Origin: an uncultured Candidatus Saccharibacteria bacterium
Lineage (GTDB): Bacteria; Patescibacteriota; Saccharimonadia; Saccharimonadales; Saccharimonadaceae
Direction of reading: 5' to 3'
DNA: 9,616 bases
NCBI GenBank assembly: GCA_949101405.1
Contig: CARYFM010000020.1
Span: forward strand, 1 to 9,616
Shown: one piece after another, positions 1-5,025 of the stretch
Layout: each line of letters starts with the position of its first letter
How positions within the stretch are numbered: position 1 is the first letter of the stretch
Program-made: the position numbers and the translations under genes
Notes under the pieces: model-generated
Seen by the model: the letters and a program-made list of their open reading frames with translations, nothing else
What the model was told of the DNA's origin: nothing
Database searches by the model: none

Positions 1-4
1 TACC

Positions 5-33
5 ATTATATCATTGATTCACCCCTGTTACAA
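5..33 (-). promoter_or_regulatory. Leftward promoter with extended -10, firing out of the window
   Basis: On the minus strand, positions 10-5 read TATAAT, preceded by TG one base upstream (13-12), giving an extended -10. Seventeen bases further upstream, 33-28 reads TTGTAA, four of six matches to the -35 consensus. The spacing is ideal. It would drive a gene to the left of the window. The same extended -10 core recurs at 8587-8595 and 9596-9604 on the plus strand. Confidence 0.55.
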
Positions 34-56
34 TAAGCCCACCATAAGTACTATAC

Positions 57-82
57 AGATCGGTTAAAAGCCGATCTTTTTT
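57..82 (+). terminator. Intrinsic terminator
   Basis: AGATCGGTT (57-65) pairs with AGCCGATCT (69-77), with one T-G wobble and a three-base AAA loop, followed by a run of six T (77-82). This is a textbook Rho-independent terminator for rightward transcription. It separates whatever lies upstream from the operon starting at 229. On the opposite strand no T-run follows the stem, so it should act in one direction. Confidence 0.85.
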
Positions 83-228
83 GGTTCCATTGAGGCGAGA
101 ACTTTATGTGTATGTTGTCACCTCATAAAGCCAAGAACGATCTGAAAAACTGAGGAATGCGCGTAAAGTTAGCGATTCCCGACAGGTCGTTTTTTCGGCA
201 AGAATATCAATTTTATGGAGGCATAGAA
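83..228 (+). other. Untranslated leader before the recombination operon
   Basis: I see no gene here. CTTTATG (102-108) can pair with CATAAAG (124-130). TGAGG (91-95) can pair with CCTCA (121-125), and these two pairings share bases 124-125, so they exclude each other. A short CGA/TCG stem near 189-198 is followed by six T. No convincing -35/-10 pair is visible. A regulatory leader is possible but unproven. Confidence 0.35.
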
Positions 229-411
229 ATGTCTAAGCGGGTCAATTTTAAGAAGACAGTCAGCTGGATGGTTGGTATACCATCGGCACTCGTAATGTTC
301 TCGGAAGTAGAGGACATGCGATACTGGTTTGTTCCTTTTGTAGCTGCCGGATTGCTAGCTGTAATCCTGTATTGGAATAACGTTTTTGATACGGAGAAGT
401 CAAATGGATGA
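229..411 (+). CDS. Small membrane protein, unknown function
   Basis: A 60-aa protein. The start at ATG 229 is chosen because GGAGG lies just upstream; the frame extends further upstream (ATG 157) but without a ribosome site and across leader sequence. A basic N-terminus (MSKRVNFKK) precedes a moderately hydrophobic stretch at residues 11-22. A clear transmembrane helix spans about residues 33-50 (WFVPFVAAGLLAVILYW). The topology is probably two weak or one strong membrane span with a charged tail. It is the first gene of the recombination operon and overlaps the next small ORF by eight bases. A small holin-like or host-takeover peptide is conceivable, but nothing in the sequence identifies it. 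Confidence 0.6.
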   Translation: MSKRVNFKKTVSWMVGIPSALVMFSEVEDMRYWFVPFVAAGLLAVILYWNNVFDTEKSNG

Positions 412-526
412 AGATGTAGACTCAATTCGAGAAATGCGTGAGGAACGCGAACAAGAATTACAAAAGAAAATTCAAAACGATCAGTATTGGCAGCAGCTAG
501 AAAGGAGTTGCGGACATGACGACTAA
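404..526 (+). CDS. 40-aa charged peptide, hypothetical
   Basis: ATG 404 lies inside the end of the preceding gene, with GGAG about seven bases upstream. The frame runs to TAA at 524-526, overlapping the start of the annealing-protein gene at 516. The product is highly charged and helix-prone (SIREMREEREQELQKKIQ), consistent with a short coiled coil. Its position between two well-supported genes, both overlaps and the ribosome site argue that it is translated. It may simply couple translation of its neighbours. No family recognised. Confidence 0.5.
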   Translation: MDEDVDSIREMREEREQELQKKIQNDQYWQQLERSCGHDD

Positions 527-1268
527 GAATAGACTTCCAGAGGTTGTCACTCCAGACGACCTACTAATGACAAATAGTCCTTTTACGGCAGAACAACTTT
601 CCATATTCTACCAGAAAACCCCAGAGGACAAACTGATGAAGCGTCCAGCGAAAGGTGGTGGAACGTGGGATTACGTAAAAACTGGATATGCTATTGACGT
701 ACTAAATCGTGTCTTTGGCTATCTCTGGAGCTTTGAGGTTCTCACGAGTCTAGAGGAAGCTGCAAAAATAGCCGGAAGTGGAGTTGTAGCAGTAAAAGGT
801 CGCTTAACCGTCTATGCAAACGGAATACAACTCGTTAAAGAGCAATTTGGTCGTTGCGAGGTGAAGTTTAAGACGAAACACGATGACAATCTGAAAAAGA
901 AAGTTCCAACCAAAGAATTTCTGGATTTCGGTAACGATATGAAAGGTGCTGCGAGCGATGCTCTCAAAAAGTGTGCCAGCGAGTTCGGCTTATTCCGTGA
1001 CGTTTATCACAAAGACGATTTTCAAGAAGTGAATGTCATTAGTGTTGATGAGAAGCAACAACGAGAGGATGAAGCCATTGAGAAGGCCAAAGAGGATATG
1101 CGTAAGGCCGAAAATATGGCAGAACTTCAGAGTGTTTTTGTCCATTTGCCAGTAGAGATCCGTAGCAACCAAAGCGTAATCGCAAGCAAGGATACTCTGA
1201 AGCGAAAGTTTTTGAAAAAGAGTAATAAGGGAGAGAGCAATGAAAGTTCTAAAAATCAAACAAAATAG
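516..1268 (+). CDS. Rad52/Rad22-family single-strand annealing protein
   Basis: A 250-aa protein that should bind single-stranded DNA and anneal complementary strands during phage recombination. Seen in the sequence: a Rad52-like core at about residues 50-165, with GYLWSFEV (68-75), strands VAVKGRLTVY (91-100) and LVKEQFGRCEV (106-116), and the helix DFGNDMKGAASDALKKCASEFGLFRDVY (137-164), which matches the conserved segment of Rad52 DNA-binding domains where residues K/AL/FG recur. The C-terminal 85 residues are charged and probably flexible. GGAG at 503-506 supports the start. Its end overlaps the exonuclease gene by 29 bases, so the two are translationally coupled. The partner exonuclease and SSB-like gene confirm the role. 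RecT or Erf families fit less well than Rad52. Confidence 0.88.
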   Translation: MTTKNRLPEVVTPDDLLMTNSPFTAEQLSIFYQKTPEDKLMKRPAKGGGTWDYVKTGYAIDVLNRVFGYLWSFEVLTSLEEAAKIAGSGVVAVKGRLTVYANGIQLVKEQFGRCEVKFKTKHDDNLKKKVPTKEFLDFGNDMKGAASDALKKCASEFGLFRDVYHKDDFQEVNVISVDEKQQREDEAIEKAKEDMRKAENMAELQSVFVHLPVEIRSNQSVIASKDTLKRKFLKKSNKGESNESSKNQTK

Positions 1269-2046
1269 CGAGGAGTGGCTTGAGTTTCGTAAAGGCAAAT
1301 CTGGTGGAAGCGAGTTCAAGGATCTATGGATACCGGGCCTCCCACTCAAGAGTAAGATTGTCGATTTTCTTGAGCGTGATGGGCAAGAACTGCCACCAGC
1401 AGATAAAAGACTCAAAGTCGAGGATTTAGCTGCAATGCTCGAGCCGGAGGAACTTGCCGAGCTTAAGCTCAACTCCGATCCGAAAAAGAAATATTATGAG
1501 TTAATCGCTAGCGAAGTAGCACGACCACTTACACCTAACGATTATGTGGATCGTTTGAATGGCAAGCCGTTTAATGAAATGGAACGTGGTCATTTACTAG
1601 AGAACGATGCTATTGACGCTTTTACTGAAAGAATGGGGCAAAATAATAAACTTATCATCAATAAAGAACCCGGTGTATGGGTAAGAGATGATAACCCAAA
1701 TATCTACATTTCCCCAGACGGTGCTATCGAGGACGAGAATGGCAATATTCTCGCAGCTATTGAGGTTAAATGCCTAGCCAGTTGGGAAATTATTAAGGCT
1801 TATCTGACTAACCAATATCCTCAAGAATATGAGCCTCAGGTTATCAAGTATTTTGTGGTCAATGAGAGACTAGAACGACTATATTTCCTGCTATACACCG
1901 ACTTGATACCCGGACTGGAACTGCAAGTTTTTGAGATCAAACGTGAGGACGTGGCTGATAGAATTGCTGACGCGAAAGCCTTTGAGGATGCGATTATGGA
2001 GCGTATCTTGGCTGATATAGAAAAGATTAAGGAAATAGGCTTTTAG
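1240..2046 (+). CDS. YqaJ-like phage recombination exonuclease (PD-(D/E)xK)
   Basis: A 268-aa nuclease expected to resect double-stranded DNA ends to give single strands for the Rad52-type partner. The N-terminus carries the family signature QNSEEWLEFRKGKSGGSEF (8-26). Further on are ERGHLLEN (115-122), the catalytic D160 in SPDG, the E175-V-K177 pair after a short loop, and Q200 in a QVIKYFVVNERLERLYF helix, as in YqaJ/lambda-exonuclease folds. All the active-site residues appear intact. A roughly 60-residue insert between the first motif and ERGHLLEN (about 40-100) is longer than in minimal members. GGGAG upstream of ATG 1240 supports the start. Confidence 0.88.
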   Translation: MKVLKIKQNSEEWLEFRKGKSGGSEFKDLWIPGLPLKSKIVDFLERDGQELPPADKRLKVEDLAAMLEPEELAELKLNSDPKKKYYELIASEVARPLTPNDYVDRLNGKPFNEMERGHLLENDAIDAFTERMGQNNKLIINKEPGVWVRDDNPNIYISPDGAIEDENGNILAAIEVKCLASWEIIKAYLTNQYPQEYEPQVIKYFVVNERLERLYFLLYTDLIPGLELQVFEIKREDVADRIADAKAFEDAIMERILADIEKIKEIGF

Positions 2047-2070
2047 AAGCCGGGAAGATTGGAGGTAAAA

Positions 2071-2349
2071 ATGGCAAGCAATCTACAAAAAATCGGCCGT
2101 CTGATGGTAAAAAATGGCACCTATACAGATAAAGACGGCAAAGAGAAAAATCGCTACCACGAAATCGGCATAGTTCTAGCAACTCCACATCATAGCCAAA
2201 TGTGCGTCAAATTACACGCAAACGGCTTCGGCGAAGGTCAATTTGCCAGCATATTCTATGACGATGAAAAGAAGCCTAATTTTACCGACAAAAAGCCTCT
2301 CGGTGCCACCGAAGCGAAAGATATTGCACCGGAGGACATACCATTCTAG
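2071..2349 (+). CDS. SSB-like single-stranded DNA-binding protein
   Basis: A 92-aa protein; ATG 2071 follows GGAGG at 2061-2065 (an upstream in-frame ATG at 2059 lacks a site). The first 60 residues alternate hydrophobic and polar residues as a small beta-rich domain (KIGRLMVKNGTYTDKDGKEKNRYHEIGIVLATP). The C-terminus ends EDIPF, the acidic hydrophobic tip by which bacterial SSBs recruit repair and replication enzymes. It is much shorter than ordinary SSBs (about 150 aa or more), and I cannot confirm an OB fold by eye. Location directly after the annealing protein and exonuclease supports an SSB role. Alternative: a small protein that mimics the SSB tip to recruit host partners. Confidence 0.6.
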   Translation: MASNLQKIGRLMVKNGTYTDKDGKEKNRYHEIGIVLATPHHSQMCVKLHANGFGEGQFASIFYDDEKKPNFTDKKPLGATEAKDIAPEDIPF

Positions 2350-2381
2350 TTTATTAAATTTAATTCATATAAGGAGAAAAT

Positions 2382-2630
2382 ATGAACGAAGAAATCAAAG
2401 TTAATGGAAATTTTGCCGTACGAGTTGGGAACATGTGGGCAAAACGTGATTATGAAGGAGCAAAACTTACAGAGCAACCAGATTCCCTTATGAAATTCGC
2501 GGATGCCTATAAACTAGCCAAAAAGATTGGTGGTAAAGTCCACATGTTTAAGCCAAAAGAGATTTCGGAGGCAGAAATAGAAAGCCTAATTTTGGCTGCT
2601 GGCATCAAGGAAAGCGAAAATGAGGATTAA
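2382..2630 (+). CDS. Hypothetical 82-aa phage protein
   Basis: Preceded by AAGGAGA at about 2371. The product begins with a beta-like segment (KVNGNFAVRVGNMWAKRDYEG), continues with a basic helix (FADAYKLAKKIGGKVHMF), and ends in an acidic tail (EAEIESLILAAGIKESENED). The pattern resembles small phage proteins that read a per-residue property then show a ...DA..LAKKIGG... helix, but no named family is recognised. It follows the recombination cassette with a 32-base AT-rich gap and is probably in the same operon. Confidence 0.7.
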   Translation: MNEEIKVNGNFAVRVGNMWAKRDYEGAKLTEQPDSLMKFADAYKLAKKIGGKVHMFKPKEISEAEIESLILAAGIKESENED

Positions 2631-2635
2631 CCAAG

Positions 2636-2803
2636 ATGCTACTCAGAAATAAACAAGACGGCAAGAATTATCGTGTTCGTAGCGAAGGATACGAAGGTGG
2701 CATCCGCATCTTTGCCGTAGCCGAGCAGACTGGTGCAAAGGATATGGTGATGCACTATCACACGCTCAAAGAGTTAAATGACGAATGGGAGGACGCAGAC
2801 TAG
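2636..2803 (+). CDS. Hypothetical 55-aa protein
   Basis: The frame opens at ATG 2636, five bases after the preceding stop, with GAGGA about ten bases upstream, and runs to TAG 2801-2803. The product is MLLRNKQDGKNYRVRSEGYE followed by GGIRIFAVAEQTGAKDMVMH and a YHTLKELNDEWEDAD tail. The short beta-type core and the ending ...LKELNDEWED resemble small phage proteins that sit beside the preceding kind of gene. Both its composition and tight spacing support translation. No function can be given. Confidence 0.6.
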   Translation: MLLRNKQDGKNYRVRSEGYEGGIRIFAVAEQTGAKDMVMHYHTLKELNDEWEDAD

Positions 2804-2811
2804 AGAAGATC

Positions 2812-2870
2812 GATGGCTCTCCGACCAGTCTGCCATTGCAAAGGAGTTGGGGACATAAGTTCGCGCCATC
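2812..2870 (+). ncRNA. Structured element S0 (diverged third copy)
   Basis: Outer stem GATGGC (2812-2817) with GCCATC (2865-2870); one unpaired base (2818); inner stem CTCCGAC (2819-2825) with GTTGGGG (2846-2852) including two G-T wobbles; a 20-base loop; and a 12-base 3' bulge (2853-2864). This is the same layout as S1 and S2. The 3' flank (CAAGACCTCC) also resembles that of S1 (CAAAACACCTCC). It lies between two genes, 34 bases upstream of ATG 2905. The primary sequence is more diverged than between S1 and S2. Confidence 0.4.
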
Positions 2871-2904
2871 AAGACCTCCCAATAAAAATTAAGTAAAGGA
2901 ATGT

Positions 2905-3258
2905 ATGTCAAAAAAACAAGCTAAAAGCTACAAGAAAGCACAAAAAGATATTGCGCAGAGTGCGTTAGATGCTCTTTTACAAAAACAGGATATTAAAGGT
3001 GCCGTCGTCATCATAGCTGGAGCTAAAGGTGCCACTATGGCGTCATCATATCCTAAAAATACAAATATAATAATCGGGCTCATGAAGGGATTAGAGCTGT
3101 GCGCAGAGCGAATATTGGAAGATGCTGAGGGCAAAGATACGCCACACGCACGTCATACGCATGAGAAAAAGCCCAATAAAGGCAAAAACTTTGATGTGTT
3201 TGAGAAGCTACTGAAAGCTATACTGCTCGAAGCACTTCTAGGTGACGATACAGAATAG
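2905..3258 (+). CDS. Hypothetical 117-aa protein bracketed by S0 and S1
   Basis: ATG 2905 follows AAAGGA with a short spacing. The N-terminus is a lysine-rich helix (MSKKQAKSYKKAQKDIAQSA). A central hydrophobic stretch (KGAVVIIAGAKGATMASS, about 30-48) precedes a helix (IIIGLMKGLELCAERILEDAEG). A His/Lys-rich linker (HARHTHEKKPNKGKN) leads to a hydrophobic C-terminal helix ending in acids (LLKAILLEALLGDDTE). No family recognised. Its basic N-terminus could contact nucleic acid. The related hairpin elements immediately before its start and after its stop make autoregulation through RNA or a gene-cassette origin worth considering. Confidence 0.65.
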   Translation: MSKKQAKSYKKAQKDIAQSALDALLQKQDIKGAVVIIAGAKGATMASSYPKNTNIIIGLMKGLELCAERILEDAEGKDTPHARHTHEKKPNKGKNFDVFEKLLKAILLEALLGDDTE

Positions 3259-3261
3259 ATG

Positions 3262-3318
3262 TGATGGCGCTAGTGGGTTTACGATATTTTATCACTGGCC
3301 GATTAGACCGTGCCATCA
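3262..3318 (+). ncRNA. Structured element S1
   Basis: Outer stem TGATGGC (3262-3268) with GCCATCA (3312-3318), all seven pairs Watson-Crick. One unpaired G (3269), inner stem CTAGTG (3270-3275) with CACTGG (3293-3298), a 17-base loop, then a 3' bulge CCGATTAGACCGT (3299-3311). The bulge is nearly identical to that of S2. GGTT in the loop (3276-3279) could pair with GACC in the bulge, making a pseudoknot. It starts four bases after the stop codon at 3258. Confidence 0.55.
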
Positions 3319-3341
3319 AAACACCTCCACAAATCTTAAAA

Positions 3342-3478
3342 GTTACGGTCTCTGTTCGGAGATATATACGTCATTGATTAGGGGCATCAAAAAGGGTTAA
3401 GCAGTTTTATGTTGCCTCGCGAGTATGGCTTCAATCAAATACTCGTAGAACAAATATAGCTCTAAATAGGGATCGTAA
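3342..3478 (+). ncRNA. Candidate multi-helix structured RNA domain
   Basis: A long-range stem GTTACGGTC (3342-3350) with GATCGTAAC (3470-3478) has nine pairs and encloses further hairpins. These are TCTC/GAGA (3349-3362, competing with the last two pairs of the outer stem), a bulged stem between GGGGCATCAAAA (from about 3381) and TTTTATGTTGCCTC (to about 3418), and CGAGTAT (3420-3426) with ATACTCG (3439-3445) over a 12-base loop. A purine- and A-rich stretch (3446-3469) stays unpaired. The layout suggests a multi-branch RNA. I do not recognise a known riboswitch, tRNA, tmRNA or intron core. Confidence 0.4.
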
Positions 3479-3485
3479 CCAACAA

Positions 3486-3542
3486 GAAGTGGCGCTATAG
3501 ACAAGTCAACGTAAGCTTATAGCCGTTAGACCGTGCCACTTC
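3486..3542 (+). ncRNA. Structured element S2
   Basis: Outer stem GAAGTGGC (3486-3493) with GCCACTTC (3535-3542), eight pairs. One unpaired G (3494), inner stem CTATAG (3495-3500) with TTATAG (3517-3522, one wobble), a 16-base loop, then a 3' bulge CCGTTAGACCGT (3523-3534). Compared with S1, three outer pairs and two inner pairs differ by changes on both sides that keep pairing, while TGGCGCTA and TTAGACCGTGCCA are unchanged. That is covariation supporting the fold. Confidence 0.55.
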
Positions 3543-3590
3543 CTAGCAGATTACTAAAATTTTACCCGCTTATTTTAGTAATCTACTAGG
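3542..3590. repeat. 19-bp inverted repeat (strong hairpin)
   Basis: The arm at 3542-3560 and the reverse complement of 3572-3590 match at 18 of 19 positions, separated by an 11-base spacer. The left arm begins CCTAGCAGATTACTAAAAT. No T-run follows on either strand, so it is not a normal terminator. It could be an RNA hairpin closing the noncoding region, an operator, or a single-strand initiation or recombination site. Its first base is also the last paired base of S2. Confidence 0.7.
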
Positions 3591-3623
3591 GCGTCTGTCC
3601 TGGGCTGCGAGGAGGAGAGGCGC
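3591..3623 (+). repeat. GC-richer hairpin upstream of the HTH-membrane gene
   Basis: GCGTCTGTCCT (3591-3601) pairs with AGGAGAGGCGC (3613-3623), ten pairs with one T-G wobble plus a single G-G mismatch, over an 11-base loop. It directly abuts the 19-bp inverted repeat. The 3' arm region contains ribosome-site-like GGAGGAGAGG that would be hidden by the stem, but no start codon follows it at a useful distance, so the true ribosome site is AGGAGG at 3647. Confidence 0.5.
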
Positions 3624-3661
3624 TCTTAAATATTTAGGTACTAATAAGGAGGAATACGGGC

Positions 3662-3994
3662 GTGAGCCAATCAAAGTTAGAAAAGATTCAAAGAGCAATT
3701 AGGTCTAAGCATTATTCATATCCACGTATTGCCGAAAAATACGATGTGAGCATTGAAGAAGTTCGTAGGATTGCTAAGCCGTTGCAACAAGAATGGGGCC
3801 AACGACGTAAAGCTCGAAAAGAGTTGGATAGAATCACGAATGAAGCCAAATATGATCGTAGGGATTACGAAATTCCTAAAAGCCGCGTGCATAATTTTTG
3901 CGTAAGAATTGTCGGTATATTTCTTCTAATTTGCCTCCTTGCCGTAATAGGTAGCGTGGCGGTTGGTATTGCGCGCTGGGCATTAGGGGTTTAG
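3662..3994 (+). CDS. Membrane-anchored helix-turn-helix protein
   Basis: A 110-aa protein starting with GTG at 3662, nine bases after AGGAGG (3647-3652). The N-terminal segment KIQRAIRSKHYSYPRIAEKYDVSIEEVRRIAK (about 8-39) has the spacing of a helix-turn-helix (helix, IAEKYDVS turn, recognition-type helix). A basic linker rich in Arg/Lys follows. The C-terminus holds one long transmembrane helix (about 80-105, IVGIFLLICLLAVIGSVAVGIA). Small phage DNA-binding proteins are usually soluble, so the membrane anchor is odd. It may tether phage DNA to the membrane or sense a membrane state. It heads the tightly coupled operon to about 5771, right after the structured noncoding region. Confidence 0.65.
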   Translation: MSQSKLEKIQRAIRSKHYSYPRIAEKYDVSIEEVRRIAKPLQQEWGQRRKARKELDRITNEAKYDRRDYEIPKSRVHNFCVRIVGIFLLICLLAVIGSVAVGIARWALGV

Positions 3995-3996
3995 AT

Positions 3997-4236
3997 ATGA
4001 AAGAGTTTGATTTTGAACATCCAGATTTCATGAGACACCAAGAAAGCGTACGGGAATGGCTAAAATCACATTATCGCCAAACTGTCACAGAGGACGAGTA
4101 TGTTGCCGCCATGAAAGAATTACGCAAAAATGACAGCGGTAAACGCGTCAGGCGTAGTCGCTGTCCATCCAATTTAAGATACCACTATCGTATGCTAAAC
4201 GAGAAATTTGGATTTTTCGTAGGGGAGAAATCGTAA
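3997..4236 (+). CDS. Hypothetical 79-aa protein
   Basis: Begins two bases after the preceding stop, with AGGGG upstream, and ends in TAA overlapping the next ATG. The product is mixed-charge and probably helical (FMRHQESVREWLKSHYRQTVTEDEYVAAMKELRK, about 11-44), with a basic middle (GKRVRRSRCPSNLRYHYRML). No signal peptide or membrane helix. The family is not recognised. The coupling suggests co-production with the HTH-membrane protein. Confidence 0.65.
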   Translation: MKEFDFEHPDFMRHQESVREWLKSHYRQTVTEDEYVAAMKELRKNDSGKRVRRSRCPSNLRYHYRMLNEKFGFFVGEKS

Positions 4237-4397
4237 TGATGAGAATCTTAGAAAGAATAGTGCTAGTGGGCATATTCTTATTAGCTATCGTTATTGGTGT
4301 TGGTGTGGCCGCCATAGTTATAGAAGCGGTTGACCACACCCGTCAAACAGCTTGCTTTGATTATAAAACGCCAGAGGCGTGTGAGGGGGTCGAATGA
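4236..4397 (+). CDS. 53-aa single-span membrane protein
   Basis: ATG 4236 overlaps the previous TAA (4234-4236) and follows GGGGAGA at about 4222. After MMRILERIV a long hydrophobic helix runs to about residue 32 (VGIFLLAIVIGVGVAAIVIEAV). A short tail has two cysteines (C40, C49) that could form a disulfide if placed outside the membrane. It ends in TGA inside ATGA shared with the next gene. No family identified; a holin-like or membrane-stress peptide is possible but not shown. Confidence 0.6.
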   Translation: MMRILERIVLVGIFLLAIVIGVGVAAIVIEAVDHTRQTACFDYKTPEACEGVE

Positions 4398-4498
4398 GCA
4401 GAAATTGGCTAGAAATTGTTGAGGAGAAAAGACGTAAAAACATTCTTCGCAAGCAGCATGCTGCCGCACTAAAAAATATTTATGACATGGAGGAATGA
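4394..4498 (+). CDS. 34-aa basic peptide, hypothetical
   Basis: ATG 4394 overlaps the preceding TGA (ATGA), and the frame ends in TGA 4496-4498. GAGGGGG lies eight or so bases upstream of the start. The peptide MSRNWLEIVEEKRRKNILRK plus HAAALKNIYDMEE is one amphipathic, strongly charged helix. Support is coupling, ribosome site and codon composition; it may serve mainly to couple translation. Confidence 0.45.
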   Translation: MSRNWLEIVEEKRRKNILRKQHAAALKNIYDMEE

Positions 4499-4500
4499 AT

Positions 4501-4710
4501 ATGATTGACGAAGAAACTTATCGACGCCAACAACAAGCAAAGCAAGGACGTCGCAAGATTCGACAGAAAGGTACTAATGACGATTTTGCTCTTGCTGTCG
4601 GAACCCACATTGGTAATGGAAGATTTATGTACACGTTCATTGAAGGTGAGCGTAAGGGGCAAATACTTTGGGAGGAACAAGTAGAGATTAAACCAAAAGG
4701 AGTAAAATAA
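4501..4710 (+). CDS. Hypothetical 69-aa protein
   Basis: ATG 4501 sits seven bases after GGAGG (4489-4493); the in-frame ATG at 4495 is only one base from that site, so 4501 is preferred. The N-terminal third is basic and glutamine-rich (YRRQQQAKQGRRKIRQKG), followed by a small beta-like domain (DFALAVGTHIGNGRFMYTFIEGERKGQILWEEQVEI). The basic arm could bind nucleic acid. The stop TAA directly abuts the next ATG at 4711. Not recognised. Confidence 0.65.
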   Translation: MIDEETYRRQQQAKQGRRKIRQKGTNDDFALAVGTHIGNGRFMYTFIEGERKGQILWEEQVEIKPKGVK

Positions 4711-5025
4711 ATGACAACATTCTTTATTTCCCAACCTATGGATGGAAAAACTGATGAAGAGATTAAAGCAGACCGCAAAAAATGTGAAGCCTGGCTTGTT
4801 AAAGCCTTCGGTTCTGCTACTATTATCGACAGCTTTATCGTAGAGGATCCGCCAAAGGACTGTAAAAATATTCCAGCATGGTATCTAGGTGAATCTATCA
4901 AGAAACTTGCGAGAGCAGATGTATTGGTACTATGGGGCGATTGGACAAATGCGAGAGGATGCTTGCTGGAACGAGAGGTAGCTATTAAATATGGAATACC
5001 AGTTATTGAGAATGGAGGAGAATAA
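4711..5025 (+). CDS. DUF4406-like protein (nucleoside deoxyribosyltransferase-like fold)
   Basis: A 104-aa protein with the marks of the phage DUF4406 group: the opening FFISQPMDGKTDEEI (4-18), a central region with SFIVEDPP (41-48), and ADVLVLWGDWTNARGCLLE (69-87) followed by AIKYGIPV (91-98). The fold is related to nucleoside 2-deoxyribosyltransferases. Acidic residues after ARGC (E87, E89) are where the catalytic glutamate would be expected, so a role in nucleotide salvage or modified-nucleotide metabolism is plausible but unproven. AAGGAG precedes the start, and stop/start codons abut on both sides (TAAATG). Confidence 0.75.
   Translation: MTTFFISQPMDGKTDEEIKADRKKCEAWLVKAFGSATIIDSFIVEDPPKDCKNIPAWYLGESIKKLARADVLVLWGDWTNARGCLLEREVAIKYGIPVIENGGE

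Larger units (their letters stand above)
3259..3661 (+). other. 400-base noncoding region rich in RNA-like structure
   Basis: No convincing ORF occupies this stretch on either strand. It contains, in order: element S1, a candidate multi-helix RNA domain (3342-3478), element S2, a 19-bp inverted repeat and a GC-richer hairpin, then the ribosome site AGGAGG (3647-3652) for the gene at 3662. No T-run terminator and no clear -10/-35 pair is visible. In an otherwise gene-packed operon, 400 untranslated bases full of stable helices suggest a phage-encoded structured RNA. Confidence 0.6.

Noticed and set aside
157..228. Longer N-terminus for the first small membrane protein (start at 157)
   Set aside because: No ribosome site precedes it, and the segment crosses leader sequence with a T-run; GGAGG before ATG 229 is decisive.
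3218..3316. Minus-strand mini-ORF with GGAGG then ATGGCACGG (and a similar start opposite S0)
   Set aside because: Both apparent starts come from the complement of the S-element outer stem (GCCAT). The two translated peptides share only M-A-R, S1's runs back into the 3' end of the 2905 gene, and S2 lacks an ATG at the matching place. The stem covariation explains the shared bases better.
3342..3478. Group I intron, tRNA or tmRNA in the noncoding region
   Set aside because: GGAGATATATAC loosely recalls a group I core element, but no matching partner is found. TTCAATC at 3430-3436 recalls a tRNA T-loop, but its flanks do not form the five-pair T stem and no acceptor stem or anticodon arm can be built.
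3486..3542. GTTAGAC in S2 as an integron attC-type R' site (GTTRRRY)
   Set aside because: The partner R'' (RYYYAAC) is absent from the 5' side, and S1 has ATTAGAC instead. The fold is also unlike an attC.
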